In this document: positions 1-12,210 of the stretch, in pieces
Layout of the letters: every line of letters starts with the position of its first letter
How positions within the stretch are numbered: the stretch's first letter is position 1
DNA from: Neodontobutis hainanensis
Taxonomy: Eukaryota; Chordata; Actinopteri; Gobiiformes; Odontobutidae
Direction of reading: 5' to 3'
Length of the DNA: 64,000 nucleotides
Assembly: GCA_024349245.1 (NCBI GenBank)
Contig: JALDNG010000022.1
Span: 1,382,001-1,446,000, forward strand
Program-made: the position numbers and the translations under genes
The notes under the pieces: generated by a model
What the model was told of the DNA's origin: nothing
What the model saw: only the letters and a program-made list of their open reading frames with translations
Databases searched by the model: none

Positions 1-464
1 TTTCCCATAAGGTCTTGTGGCTACAGTGGTGCTTGTTGAGTTTTACAACTATACCCCAAATTGAAGAAAATGTATTATATTTCCATTGTAGGATTACACA
101 TAATGCCACTATAGTGTCACAGACCACTTGCCCTGCAATAATGCAATAATGATAAGGTATTCCACTAGTCCAGCGACCACACTTTGCATTTCGAAATTTA
201 TAAACTATCACAGGTTTCACTACCAGCTATATCCTATTATAGCATACTACAATGTGCAAACTACCAAAACTTTATTCTATAATAACTTTATTTTCAAAAT
301 GTATTCAATCTGGTCCTTTTTCATATACTATTAGATTTTTTTTGTTCAATATGGCCCTAATACTGCATTATAGTCCCAAACAGTATTGGATAAAAAAAGG
401 TTGTGTTGCATTGTAATCTAGGTGTGGGCGTTGGTAGATTAATTCCATTTCCATATAGAGTTCC

Positions 465-555
465 TCCCCCTCAGAGCGGCTGGTGAAGAGGCCTGTTCCG
501 TCCTGTCCCGGCACCTGACGCGGGGCCTGGGAATACCCCAGAGCCTATACACCGC
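465..555. other. Isolated GC-rich patch of unknown nature
   Basis: A roughly 90-bp GC- and CpG-rich island sits in AT-rich surroundings. It contains ggcctgggaatacccc, which recalls the tail of 5S rRNA, but the rest of a 5S gene is absent. It could be a retroelement fragment or a regulatory element. Confidence 0.3.
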
Positions 556-1932
556 CAACACATAATTCCACTCTGCCTCATTATTTAACATGTCACCACT
601 ATTTTACATGTTAAAGCCCTCCGCATCGCCATCTAATTTATTATCAGAATGTAGAATGGGCCAACGCTGGAATGGGGTCAGTTGCTTTCACGCAGTGCAG
701 GAAATAAATTCATACAAAAGTCAGTCAAGTCAAGGTGAATCCCGATGTCAGCAATGTCATATTTTGTCATTCTTGGGAACAAGAGTATTTGAATGCTACA
801 AAGGTTCTCCCCCAACCCATTACCACCACCTCGGTTTTCCCTCACTTTGAGTATTGTACTGTTTTGTACTTGAAACAGGAGGAACTCAGGTTCTCGCTGG
901 AAATAAAAGAGGAGGGAGGGGGGAATAAACACTAAGCAGAAGGAGTCCTGCCAAGAGTTGAATTGGCTTTGATGAGATTCCGCTGTAATTATTTCTCAGC
1001 AATAACAATGAGGACAACAACAACAGAAAACTTAATCCGCCAGTGAGAGGCCCTGATTCGGCTTCCTGGTGACAGTGATTAGGCCTAATCTGGCTTTTGC
1101 TAGTGTTCTTTGGAGAAATGTAATTTTTAATGGCACTCTGTTGGGTTTTGTTTGGCTGTGTTTGCACTAAATTCATAGCAACTATGCAAAATAGTGAAGC
1201 TAAATGCACAATATTATAGTATTTTGTAGTTTGGTTTCATAACTATATTAAAATGTATACGGTTTAGTGACATGCTTAAACATGATCAAAACCCACCTAC
1301 TTACTTAATTCAACCAATTTTTTTCTATCTAATGTATAAGTCATATGCATAGAATAACATAAACCTAAACAATAATATAGGTAAGATTTAATTGTGTAAA
1401 AAAAAATAATGCAATGTTTTTTAGATTAAGCTTTTGGCTGGGGTTGTGGATGAAACATAAATGTTAGGGAAACCAGAGTTTGCCTCCCAATGTGATTATG
1501 ATATTTTTGGTCAATTTTATATGCAAAGTAGTTGCATATACGTATATATAAGGTAGCAAATAAAAGCAATTGTTTCAACATGTTAGGAGTGAAAAAATAC
1601 AGGTGTTTTGGTAACATTTAAGTAATTCTATGTTTTTAGAATACATTAATTGTAACCACAATAAGTTTCACCACAATAAAACATTATACAGATTCAGAGG
1701 TTGTTTGTACATGCTAGATAATGTAGCATATATCAGTTCAAATAAGAGTCCAGCAATACTTACAAAACAATATTATTTTCTGCTTTAGACAAACGTTCCA
1801 GGGGTATTTTAAAATAGCTAATGCTCACAAACGATCATATGACCTTTCCCAAATTAATGTTTTCAAGTTTATTTATCAATTATATTTGACTGTTGAGTGT
1901 TCAATGTATTAAAGGTGTGTGTAGCCTAGGGA

Positions 1933-1946
1933 GGCATCTGGTGGCA
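1933..1946 (-). promoter_or_regulatory. CTCF-like motif (weak)
   Basis: The minus strand reads TGCCACCAGATGCC. It resembles the CTCF core (CCASYAGRKGGC), with a mismatch near the 3' end. It is a motif match only. Confidence 0.25.
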
Positions 1947-2126
1947 ACATAGCAGAATGGAGTTCCACTCCTCCATTCTCCCCCACTTCTAAGCCATGTG
2001 ACCACTACGGTAAGCCAACAGAGACATTCTTTTGTGAATGAACAAAACTTGTATAAATGGGTCAGATGATGACTTTGTAAAATTAATTTAATTTTGAAAT
2101 ATCCATAACCCTAATGCAATACGCAA

Positions 2127-2930
2127 TATTGTGTGTTCAAATCAAGCCTCTCTCATGGAACTTAAAAGGTCCTCAAGTAAAGGCCAATTTATACTTCTGC
2201 GTCGGGTGCGCGTAGTAGGTACAGCGTAGCATACGCATTGACGTGTACCATACGTCGTATGGTTCACCGCGCACCTCAGCTGTAATGAAGAGCCAACATG
2301 GAAATTGACCAAGTGACAGAGCTATTAATTGAAAAAGTGAGGAAATACAGCCATCTGTATCCGCTCTCTTTTTTGTAGAAGCCCGCGAGGATCGAGGAAT
2401 GTAAACACAGTGGAACCCGCTCGCGTGGCAACTAGCGTTTGGCGGTGTAACTGCAGAGCAAAACAGACATACGCAGAAGTATAAATGCTCACGACGACGT
2501 CGCCTACGTGCGTAGCCTACGACGTACACTACGGTGTACACTCGACGCAGAAGTATAAATTGGCCTTAAGGGTGCTGCCATATAATAATATACAGCGATA
2601 TCCCGCCGTCCACCAGAGGGCAGGCTCCAAAAGCGGAAATATAAGAAATCCAATGGTGACTTTACAAGTGAAAAAATCATGTTTACAGCCTGGTACAAAA
2701 GATGGCTCCGATCTCTAGAGCTAAGTTTTTACTACGTGACAACTCTGGGGAATGAATGTTTGATTAATATGTTTGTTTATGGTATCTGAAAACTATTGTT
2801 TTACTATGCAGTAAAAGCCGAAAAGCCCAGATGTAACCGCCCATTTTATTGCCCCGTCATAACGACAATATCGGTGAATAGGGGACCAATGGGCAGAAGT
2901 TGTCCATAGAATTTACTGTCATTGGTTCAA
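2127..2930 (+). repeat. Dispersed repeat, copy A, split by a MITE
   Basis: This segment aligns by eye with 17993-18419 on the same strand. Shared blocks include gtcctcaagtaa, gactttacaagtg, gtttacagcctggta, gatggctcc, gctaagtttttact, actatgcagtaaaagccgaaaag and aggggaccaatgggcagaag. Copy A equals copy B plus the 386-bp insertion at 2181-2566. No coding frame and no clear terminal repeat is visible, so the class is unknown. It is probably a non-autonomous element or the tail of a larger one. Confidence 0.8.
2181..2566. mobile_element. Harbinger-type MITE (386 bp)
   Basis: This is a non-autonomous DNA transposon. It starts AGGCCAATTTATACTTCTGC and ends with the exact reverse complement, and the perfect terminal inverted repeat is 24 bp long. 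A 3-bp target duplication TAA (2178-2180 and 2567-2569) flanks it. The unoccupied copy of the host repeat at 18 kb has a single TAA at this point. A TWA duplication is the hallmark of the PIF/Harbinger superfamily. The element is CpG-rich with ACGT/GTAC-rich subterminal repeats. A second copy of the terminal word CGCAGAAGTATAAAT lies at 2472-2486, 74 bp inside the right end. No transposase is encoded. The open frames across it simply read through the inverted repeats. Confidence 0.88.
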
Positions 2931-4150
2931 AATAGGAAAAGGAAATACATGCTCTGCAAAGCAATCCTCTGCAGTTTTGTCCTCTCTGGGCAGATGTACA
3001 GGAACAGGATATATGGGAACTTTTCACACTTAATAGCCCGGTAAATTTAATTGGGGACTAAAGTTGCAGCATTTTCTGATGGTCCACACTGCACTTTTTC
3101 AAACAAACCAATTCTTTTGAATAGCGCAGTTACCTTCTCACCTATGGTGGCGCTGCATCAAGAATCACTGAATTAGAGGACAAGAAAAACATGGAACAAG
3201 AAACCTCTCATCTATTGGTCAGTGCAGAGCTAATTTCTTTTCTGACACAAAGATGAAATGAGGAACAGCATAAAATTTTAGTAATCTTGGGTTTGTTTTG
3301 TCTTTGGAAAGAATATAAAAAATATTCTTTACAATAATTTGCTCAGTGTGGGCAGTGGACAAGGCAGCGGACCATCATGGACATTGTTTTTACTTGGAGT
3401 GAATAAAACCGCTATGTACATGAGAATGAAGAGAGACGATATAGCCCTGTTTTACACAAAGCACTGGTATGAAATGACTAATTTATATATTTACTGCTAG
3501 AATGAATTAATCACAATATAGAGACTTTATAGTTGGAAACCCTTCTGTATATTCCCACAGCCTAACCTTTTCTGCTAATTAGTTTAAAAACACATTTTCT
3601 TGTGTACTGTGATATATATTTCTCTCACCTAAACAAGATATTTTTCTAGAACATTGCTCTACACAAGCATTTGTTTTGGTTGTGATTTTACCTCCAATAC
3701 ATGGCGCCGTGGTCCACTTCCTGACTTTGATTTGCTGTTTCAGTTTTGAATTCTCACCTCATGACAAAAATTTCACAACAGTGCAACTTTAATTTGTATT
3801 TATGTGTCTTTACTTGATCAATATTTTGATTACTATTTTCTATTACAAACTTCTGGTGTATTTTCTTTTCATCTTAACTAGGTGTATATATAAAAAAATA
3901 ACCATATTGTAAAGTTATATATATATTGTATCTGATGTGTCAACATGCTTATCTGAGAAAATGATATTCTACGTATTTATGATATGGGATGCCTTACAAA
4001 AATACGTTTGATTCAAGACATTGCATTGCTAACGGGAATTGAAATTCTTTATTACATAATAAAATATTTATAAATTGAATTTGAACAGTTCATTTCAAAT
4101 AAAGATAAATATTAATCTCAACTGCCCAAATCCCAACATGTCAGATAAAA
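2931..4150. other. Gene-empty AT-rich stretch
   Basis: No exon or named repeat was found. The DNA is long AT-rich sequence with scattered TATATA runs near 3885-3925. Confidence 0.6.
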
Positions 4151-4720
4151 TTGTCCATCTATCCAAACAAACGGCTTAGCCATCCAGGACATGTCCGGCC
4201 TTAAATCCACTGTACAGTGAGTGCAGTGATGGTTTGTTTGAGTGAGCTCCAGCCGCAGAGCCGCCCGGCAGCAGCCAGGTTGGAGTGGAAGTGGGAGCCG
4301 GGGAGAAGGAGAAAGGCCAGATGTCAGGGCGCTCCAGGAAGAGGATTGCTAAGCGGTGTGAACATTTTTGAAAAATGATGTTTTGTGCCTCAAACATCTT
4401 GCTTACAGCAGCAGGGTCTGATCCAAGCATTATGTGGGAATACATCAGTAGCCTTGGACCCCCTCCTCTCCACACGCACACATCTCCTAGTAACTGACGC
4501 CCCCTTCTTCTTCTTCTACAGAAGTAAATTATCAAAACTGTGTTTGAAAGTGAATGAAGGGTGACTGCCTCTCTCTCTCCCTTTCTGCGGTGCTCTCTCC
4601 CGTTCCCCGCTTTGACATCTCAGTTTTTTTTCACTCACTTGCCACCGTTTCTGGGCTAGGTGATAACTGCCGGTAATAGGATTAACATTGATTTCTTTTT
4701 GCAAGAACAGAGATGTGCCA
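4150..4720. promoter_or_regulatory. Putative conserved non-coding block
   Basis: Base composition is balanced, with CpGs, a CAGCAGCCAGG-type E-box cluster around 4250-4290 and a pyrimidine-rich stretch at 4500-4620. The frames over it have low-complexity translations (Arg or Ser runs) and no splice-bounded exon. Regulatory function is inferred from texture only. Confidence 0.3.
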
Positions 4721-6000
4721 GTTCCAGCTATTTATTGAACTGCCAGCTTTGAACTATGAAAACTGACTGCAGCAAAAGACCTAATGCAGCATTTTAAAGA
4801 AAAGAAAGCCTCTGTGCAATTCTTTCTGTCGTCTTTTTCTCTCTTTTTTTTTTTTTTTACGTCTTCCTCCTCTGTCTTCTTCTTTTTGTTGTGGTAGATA
4901 AAAGGCAAAATCGGGTGCCTCTGTTCTAAGCTCTGGTAATGACTTTATTTATTTACTGTGACATTTTTTATTATTTTTTTTAAACCTCATCAGTCGATAT
5001 GTGGACGATTGGATCTTGTTTGACTTGTTTCACCTTGAAATAAAGATACTTTGTTTTGGCAACAAATGCCAGTTAAAAAACACTTACAATTTTCACCTTA
5101 AATGCCTTTACAATTAATATCAAGTTACATGGAACTGATTGAGCAATTAAAATGAAGTAATATGTTGTGGCTAATTGGTGGCATTTCCAAACACAAAGGC
5201 TAATCATCTCCTCCAATTTTACTACTGGAGTGTGACTCTTGTAATTAGCAGTGAATGGCTCCATTGATTACCGAGCCATGTCTATTGATGATGCTACTTT
5301 AGCTGAAGCCACATAAGCGCCGTGTTAATTAGTGACACCAGCTACTTTAGGAGTGCACTTCAACCTGTCAATGACTGTGTACTGACTGCAAATTAATGCA
5401 TCTATGTTTCTGCAAGCACTAAATATCCATGTTTTAATACAGTTTTCACTTTATAATTGTTGCATGTCGTTATGTTTGAACTTACTTTAGAATTCAAACA
5501 TTGTCTTTGGACGCAAACCTGGATCTTTAAAGACAAAATCAGATATTATGTCCCTAATACTGCCCAACTTCTGATTAGCCTTTTGAGAAAAAGCACATGA
5601 TTAACCAGTTCAAACAAAACTAAACATTTTACAATAGTAATAGTATGTCCTATATCCTAACTGTGCTAAAAATGATTGAAATATCTACTATCTACTATAT
5701 AACTATTCCTAGTTTCTACAAATTTGCAATTATATACTAAATTAAAGAGTCAGTAGGTATTTATGGTTATAACAATGGATATTTCTAAACATGACAATCA
5801 TTATGCACATTTTAAGCTATCATTTGAGAATAACTGAAAGACTCCTGTTCTTAACGTATAAGTTAATCACCACAAATCAGAAATAGCATGTTGTTATACG
5901 GAGTACATTTGAATGTGTCTGCTTTGCATACACTATACTGGAGTTTGTGTTGATGCAGAGTGCCACAAACACATCGAGGGTTGTATTGGAGATGACAGCA
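4721..6000. other. Gene-empty stretch
   Basis: AT-rich DNA with a T-rich tract at 4843-4858. A homeodomain-word-rich part lies at about 5080-5400, with several TAATTA-type and CAATTA words (taattagcagtgaatgg, gtgttaattagtgacacc). It could be an enhancer. Nothing coding is seen. Confidence 0.45.
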
Positions 6001-6620
6001 CCACCTTGCATGTTATAGCACACACTGGTCTACACTATCAGCTCAACTGAAACAAGAAACAACTAGCATTGTCACTCCCAATGCATCCCCATCCAGAGCA
6101 GACGCCTGTCAGGCCGCTAATGTCCCCTGACAAAACACAAATTAGAATAGTCACAAAACAGACACCCGTGTGTGTGTTTGTGTAGGAAAGGGAATGGGCG
6201 GGGAAGAGGGAGAGTGAGGGAAAGAACTCATCTGTGTCACAGCCTATCCCCTCGGGCAATCAAGGCAAGTGAAAAAACGCACTCATTAGCAACTGGTGGT
6301 GCTTGCTCCAGCAAATCGCCGTTTGAGTGAAGATTTATGCGGGCCTCCTGACTGGAAATGATTTATTTATTTTAGGAGAGGCGGTGAGATCATTAACCTC
6401 CGCTGGGTCCCTGGGGAACGACATCTGCGGCCCCCCACACTGCTCAAACAAAAGGCCCCACGCGTCCTCTAGCTTCATATGGAGAGAAGGAGGGGTTGGG
6501 GGGAGGGGGTGAGGCCAGTCTGCAGAAAGCCATGGGGACAAGAGGCCCCCAGTGAACAAACAGGGCCTCTTTACAAATCATCACGCTCACTTGTTGACTT
6601 TAGGAGACACTTAGCTTGGC
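6000..6620. promoter_or_regulatory. Putative conserved non-coding block
   Basis: A GC-balanced island within AT-rich DNA contains ggccgctaatgtcccctgac, cgctgggtccctgggg and a G-rich tract (6492-6514). Opposite-strand frames overlap here and neither has codon texture or splice sites that make an exon. I infer a regulatory element. Confidence 0.33.
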
Positions 6621-7519
6621 TTAGTGATTATCTCTAAAACTGACTGTGAGAGTTTACATGCAGATACATAAACCATTGAAGATAAGAGTCAATATGACAT
6701 ATGAACTGAGATGTGCTGCCGTATTTTTAAAACCTTTTCTCTAGGTACCCATATTTGAAAATGTGGCAACCACAAATGTAATTGTCATTTAGAAAAGCAT
6801 TTATTTAAATGAGCATTAAATGATCACAGCCACAAGCATAGCTCTGACGCTTATTAAAGGTGGGAAGTGTAGTTCTTTTTTTCTTGAACTTGCAGGTGCC
6901 AATATATTCTATTATAAATTAAATTGAAAAAATCTTCCTGCATCTAAACACACCAATAACTTACCTCAGTGGTCTAACTTTGCTTCAAGGTGCAACCTCA
7001 GTGTTATTTGAATGAGTTATCTAAAAACAACCATTTACAAATGATGGTAAGCATTTACATTTGTGTTTTGCTACAGCTTTACCTGTGGTTCTGAATGGTT
7101 TGTTAGAAAATGTACTGCTGCTTGGATTCAAAAAATGCCAAGAGTGAACCACGTAGCAAGGCCAGGTGGAAAGAATTTAAATTCTTGCAACATTGTGAAA
7201 TCCTGGTGAGAGTGGTATTCAGGTGTAAAATTTCTCCCCAAAGCATATATATTCTGGTTAGCCATCATTTACAAAATGATCATATATAAGTGAAATCAGA
7301 TTAATAACCAACTTTGATGATCCAATGCATATTTTTGCATGCTTTAATTCGACAAGGCTGAAGGATCACGGCCTCCTGACATTTCTAACATTGCACATGA
7401 GTCGGTCTCTGGGTACCATCACGGTCCCAGTGCTGTATGTTCATCAATACACTCTTAATGACATCTACCACTATATTCATGTCCGTCTAATTAGAAAAGT
7501 TGAGGAGGTCCAGTAGAAG
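6621..7519. other. Gene-empty stretch
   Basis: Mostly AT-rich unique DNA. The end (7330-7519) is less AT-rich and may be the edge of the next putative regulatory block. No repeats are recognised. Confidence 0.45.
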
Positions 7520-7880
7520 TCAAAACTGATTCCTGGAGGCAGCGGTGAATACAGTAGAAATGGGAAATTAATCACGGTTTTGAAGTGAAGGGGAGCCTCT
7601 TAAAGTGGGTGTAATTCAACACTTGGGGCGATCTCAAAGCTGCTGCGATGAGCATGTGTGTTAACCCTGCACCTGCAGTGGAGGAGGCTCATTAATTAAA
7701 ACATCCCCAAGTGCTGTGATCCTCCTCTCATTTGATTTGATTTGAGGAGTGTGATGAGCAGAAAGAGCGTGCCACTGCTGGATGGGGTGGAAACGGATAT
7801 GAAGACAAGTGGGATGGGGGCACGGGGTTTGTCACTACTCTGGAAATGATGACTCCACTCCAACCTTATCAAGCAAACAC
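7520..7880. promoter_or_regulatory. Putative conserved non-coding block
   Basis: The island includes gaggctcattaattaaaac (homeodomain TAATTA) and the tandem tttgatttgatttgagg at about 7732-7748. There is no exon signature. Regulatory role is inferred. Confidence 0.3.
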
Positions 7881-9180
7881 TTGAGGGCACAACAAATCAA
7901 CATTTTATTGGGAGTAATAAACTTCAACGTCCCGTTGGATGAAGAGCACAAATTTATGAGAAATTTAACGCTGACATAATTTCCTCTCCAGATGTGCACG
8001 TTTTAGAAATTTAAGATTATATTACCTGTCAAGAGTGCACTTCAATATCATGTGTAACATAATATTTTTAACAGTGCTACAATATTATTATTTGTTAAAT
8101 TGGTTATCAAACATGAGTATTTTAGATCTGTTTTAAAGATGAAATAAGCATAAAACCCATCATTATAAAATGTGCTCATATTCCTTTTTAATATGCTAAA
8201 GTATATTTTTATACAGTGCACACTTTTTTGTTTAAAAAATCTGAGGGGTTCAGTGGAGAAAACATAAATGACAAGGTTATAAATGCAACTTCAAATTCGG
8301 CCAATGAATTTATTAATGTATTTGTTTTGTAATAAAATGGTACATAGCAATGTTTGTATGTTCTTGACAGGAACAGTTTTAGAACCACTGATTTATTACA
8401 TTATATGTTCAGAAACCTTTTCCTACAACAGGGAAATTCACATATTACAGCAGCAAACAATACACTGTCAAAAATGCACATGAGAAAAGAAATGCTTAAT
8501 TGTAGCCACAGTTGTACGTTGAATATTTGTATATCATCACTGTAAATTACAAAGTGGCAACTAAAATGTGTAAGGAGGCTGCAAATCTTCTTGGTCAGGC
8601 TTGTGCCCCATTTATGCTTACCCAGCAACACAACAAAAAGGTAAGGTACTGTGTAATTATTCTGTATCGTGGAGTTTAGGAAAGAAGCTGATTTATTACA
8701 GTTTTTAAAGAAGAAATAAAGAAGCCTATGCACTACCAGGAATAAACTCACCTTGTGTTTTCCAGTAAAACATTAACAACTGTAACTATGTCATAGCATG
8801 AATGTTTACTTGAAACACTTCACCCGCAGTTTGATGTTACATGTAAAGAGTCATGTAAATATTTAAATGTCAGTAAACAGGTACCATGGTAATACGTATA
8901 TCGAAACATCTGGATATAATATCTTCATATTTCAGATCCGGGAAATTTATTTGTAATAATTATTTTGTTATTGCTTATTGATATATCAATATGAAACGAG
9001 AGCAAACAATAGTAATCTGTTTTTTTTTGTAGCAGCTTGAGAAAGATAAACAGCTTGTGAATTAAAAAAGGAAGCAGACAATGAACCCCCCACAAAAATA
9101 GAAGCATGTTTCACATTTGAACAACAGCACAGTTTTCTGAAGTGAATGAAGTTTGTAAAATATGCAGAATAAGTTTGAAA
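7881..9180. other. Gene-empty AT-rich stretch
   Basis: I see nothing beyond AT-rich unique sequence. The open frames translate to hydrophobic, Phe/Leu/Ile-rich chains typical of AT-rich DNA. Confidence 0.6.
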
Positions 9181-9700
9181 AAGGGGTGGAATCATTTGGC
9201 ATGGTGGAAACAATATGTCACTGCGAGGATGAGGGGGGTAGGATAGACAAACAAACCTTGACAAGGGCAGTGGTGGAGAATGAGCGCAGGGAGCGGCGAG
9301 GTCTGCGCCCGAGTGCAGACAGCCCTGTTTGAGAGGCGGACTTGCCAAGTGGCGACCCTGAACTGCGGCGCGGCAGTGCTGCCTGGCTGCACTAAGCAGT
9401 GGCTGCCAGCACGCTCTGATTTATCATGGGGGCAACGGCAGCCGCCACCTCGCTCTCCCTCGTGCCCTGCCTTTATAAAGAGCCTCCCTGACGGCTCCGA
9501 TAGCGCAATCAGGGCGACGGCAGAGCCAAGGCAATTTCTCCTTCACTCTTTGATAACCCCGTGCCTTATTGAAAGCCAATAGCAATGGCAGCCACAACAA
9601 CTCAATTGGAAAGAGTTGGTGCATTTTGAAGGGGGAAAAAGGTTACGCCTTGACAAAATGAGAGGGGAGTAAGGGGATGTCTGTCTCACTTTGTGTGAAA
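9180..9700. promoter_or_regulatory. CpG-rich island, enhancer or unannotated promoter
   Basis: This is the most CpG-rich part of the left half, with cggcgaggtctgcgcccgag, actgcggcgcggcagtgctg and acggctccgatagcgc. A TATA-like ctttataaag lies at 9471-9480. It is followed by ccttattgaaagccaatagc, with an inverted CCAAT-like word. Several 60-100 aa frames overlap on both strands and shadow one another, which GC-rich DNA gives by chance. It could be a conserved enhancer or the promoter of a non-coding RNA. Confidence 0.38.
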
Positions 9701-11800
9701 AGCTCATTGTCCTCCAACAGGTGGCGTGGTTCCTACGAGGCCGCTGTCCCTCAGAAGCTTGTGTGTTGGCCGTCACAATTCTGTCACTACGGCCGGGCTT
9801 CACTGACCATATACCATTTCAACTACAGCACACACAGTCAACATCCAAGAACAATTACCCAAAATATGAAAACAGGCCACAACTCCTACATTCACTTTAA
9901 ACAATGTAATGTAGCCTACTTGAGTTTTGATTTCAACATACTTTGATGCAAGATTTCAAGTCAAAAGGCCACTAAACAGTCCAGCCTTTGAACAAAATTG
10001 TTGTTGCTTGCCCAGTATTTGGGTGCAATAGTCAAGCACTGGCACAGTACATTAGGACAAGTATAGCTAAAATGTATGAGTAGCATGTTCCTCACAGGCC
10101 ATGCAATGACAATCCTGGCAAAATAAACTTTTAATCAGAACAGCTTCACCCAATTAGTGCCTGTGTATTGTTTCATCTTCTCACCGCAATTTAGTTTTTT
10201 AAAAAGGAAAGAAACAACAGTTAAGCAGGTACTTTCAGAAATTAAAAATGTGGTTCTTGATATAAAGAAAACTTCATGACAGTGACACAAAAGCATGGGT
10301 GACATATGGAAGTGTCTCAAGCAAAAAGTCCTTTTCAAGTGCTCATGAAAACAATTGTCCATACATTCCTTGTTACCTTGCCTTCATGTCGTGACTGAAA
10401 AAAAAATTACCAAAGATAGTGCAGATGGAAAGTAAAATAATTTACCATGACGCTTTGACTTTTTTTAGATCAGGTTTCACTTTAACATTTAAGACCACAC
10501 TTGTAAAGCTTTGTGTTGGCGGTCTACAATTCAGCAATGAGACACGCTTAGAGTTCAACAGGTCTACTTTCTTAATACATTATAAAAGTGAAGGAGCCCA
10601 TAGTAGCGCTGCGAGTTTTGAGAACAAAATAAATTTACAAAGATGCTGTAGAGTGGAGTGCTGCTTCAGCGGAAGAAGAGACACAAGTGCAAATTGTGGC
10701 CTGTCCATCAAAAGTACCCAGAGAAGACGGCCTTTCAGGGTGTCAACAAGTGAATTTTTTTATTTTTTTATTTTGAGCTATTTCTCGGCTTGTGAAGGAG
10801 AAAAACAGCAAGGTATCATCAAGTTGAAAGGGTCAAACGAGGATTCAGAGTGTGAAGAGCTTGAGGGATGACAACTCAACTTGAGAGTAAAAAAAAATTT
10901 TAAATACTGCTGCATTCTGTCTTTTAAAGTGCGCCTATGTTTGTGTAGGTGTTTGTCAAATGTCAAGTCTTGGTTTAGCAAGACTGGGTGCCGCACAACC
11001 TGTTAATGAAATAATGAAATTATATTATTACAGCAGTTCACTCTAAAGAGAGTGTAAATTTGTGACATATAGGGTCTTTTTTAATGCAGGTAATGTTTTA
11101 TTTTTATTTTACTTTTTACAAGTCTTTATTTTGATTCAGCTACAGCCACTACCATTTCTTAGTTAGATTTTACTTTTTAGGAAACTCGAGGCACACGTGG
11201 AAAAAAGAAACTAGTCTTACATTTCCCATGCCTTGTTTTAGCACACAACAATCAAGCTACTAAAAACGGTTAGATCAGCAACTTACCTAATCTATGCACC
11301 AACAAATCATTAGACCATTATTCTTACTTTCTGCTGTAAATGTAAGAAACCTTTAATAAACATATACCCAAATCAGTAGTCTACACAGCTGTACTTGTGG
11401 ATGATATTAAACATGCAATACAGTTATGAATGACCTCTTGGCAAAGTAACAGTTTCTGAATTGTATTACAATATATACAAAGCTTTTGACTTCTGCTGTT
11501 CAAATTGGTGTCACTAACATTTTATACATTTTATTTAAAGCTCTTTTTTGCTAATTGTTTGCAGGAATAACTGTCATATGGTCTGTAATGATTAATGCAA
11601 TAAAAGAAGTCTGTGCAATATGGACATTCAGAGATAACAACTGATTTGTGATATACTATGTAGTCCCATCTGAGTCTTCCATAATTGTATTAGCCTGAAA
11701 ATATTTAACCTTGTATAGAATTAATGATGAATATTTATATATTACAGAAGACATATATTTGTAATTTTAACCATCCTTTCCTTTATAATATAGTTCTAAA
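9701..11800. other. Gene-empty stretch
   Basis: No supported gene. A 150-codon frame at 10419-10871 has no homology I recognise and ends in an AT-rich low-complexity run, so I do not call it. The rest is AT-rich unique DNA. Confidence 0.5.
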
Positions 11801-12210
11801 CTGCCTCTTACAGAAGGTGTGCTGTGCTCTCTAAAGAATGCATGTGCAGAATTAAGATTTCAAAATGAGTCTCTTTATATTTCATCTTCTTGTCGTCTTG
11901 TATTCTGTGAGTGCTGTTAATCCCGCTCAAATTGCCAGGAGAGCAGGAGACACGGGCACTAGTTTGTTCAGTGAGCTGTGAAAGCGAGGGCTTCCTGAAA
12001 TGTGCAGGAGGCATGATTAATAATGGAGAACAGATGTGATATTGTTGGAGGAGGGGAAAGGCCTGGTGTTAGATCACTGCTTATCAGCAGCACTAAATGA
12101 CAAGTGTCACGCAGCATTGTCGGCCGGGGCAATGTTTATAGGCAATGAATGGGCAACAGACCCCGATTTGTAAGGTGCCGTTTTAAGTGACGGTAAATTA
12201 ATAGGGTGAT
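11800..12210. promoter_or_regulatory. Putative conserved non-coding block
   Basis: The island contains tgctgttaatcccgctcaaa, gcatgattaataatgg, atcactgcttatcagcagca (GATA-like TTATCA) and aatgacaagtgtcacgc, a palindromic T-box-like GACAAGTGTC. No exon is visible. The function is inferred. Confidence 0.38.

Larger units (their letters stand above)
1..2126. other. Gene-empty AT-rich stretch
   Basis: I see no exon or recognisable transposon here. The DNA is AT-rich apart from a GC-rich patch at about 465-555, which is described separately. A G/A-rich run lies at 909-924. A CTCF-like word lies at 1933-1946. The open frames are short and carry stops in all frames nearby. Confidence 0.6.

Noticed and set aside
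515..545. 5S rRNA-like word ggcctgggaatacc
   Set aside because: Only about 13 bases match the 5S tail. The rest of the gene and its internal control region are missing.
2173..2541. 122-codon minus-strand frame
   Set aside because: It reads through the MITE and its inverted repeats. Arg and Tyr runs come from CGTCGT/GTAC-rich subterminal DNA.
6492..6514. G-quadruplex candidate
   Set aside because: Only three runs of three or more G. The fourth run has two.
10419..10871. Longest plus-strand open frame (150 codons)
   Set aside because: No recognisable domain, and an Phe-rich low-complexity stretch follows from AT-rich DNA. No splice or promoter context.
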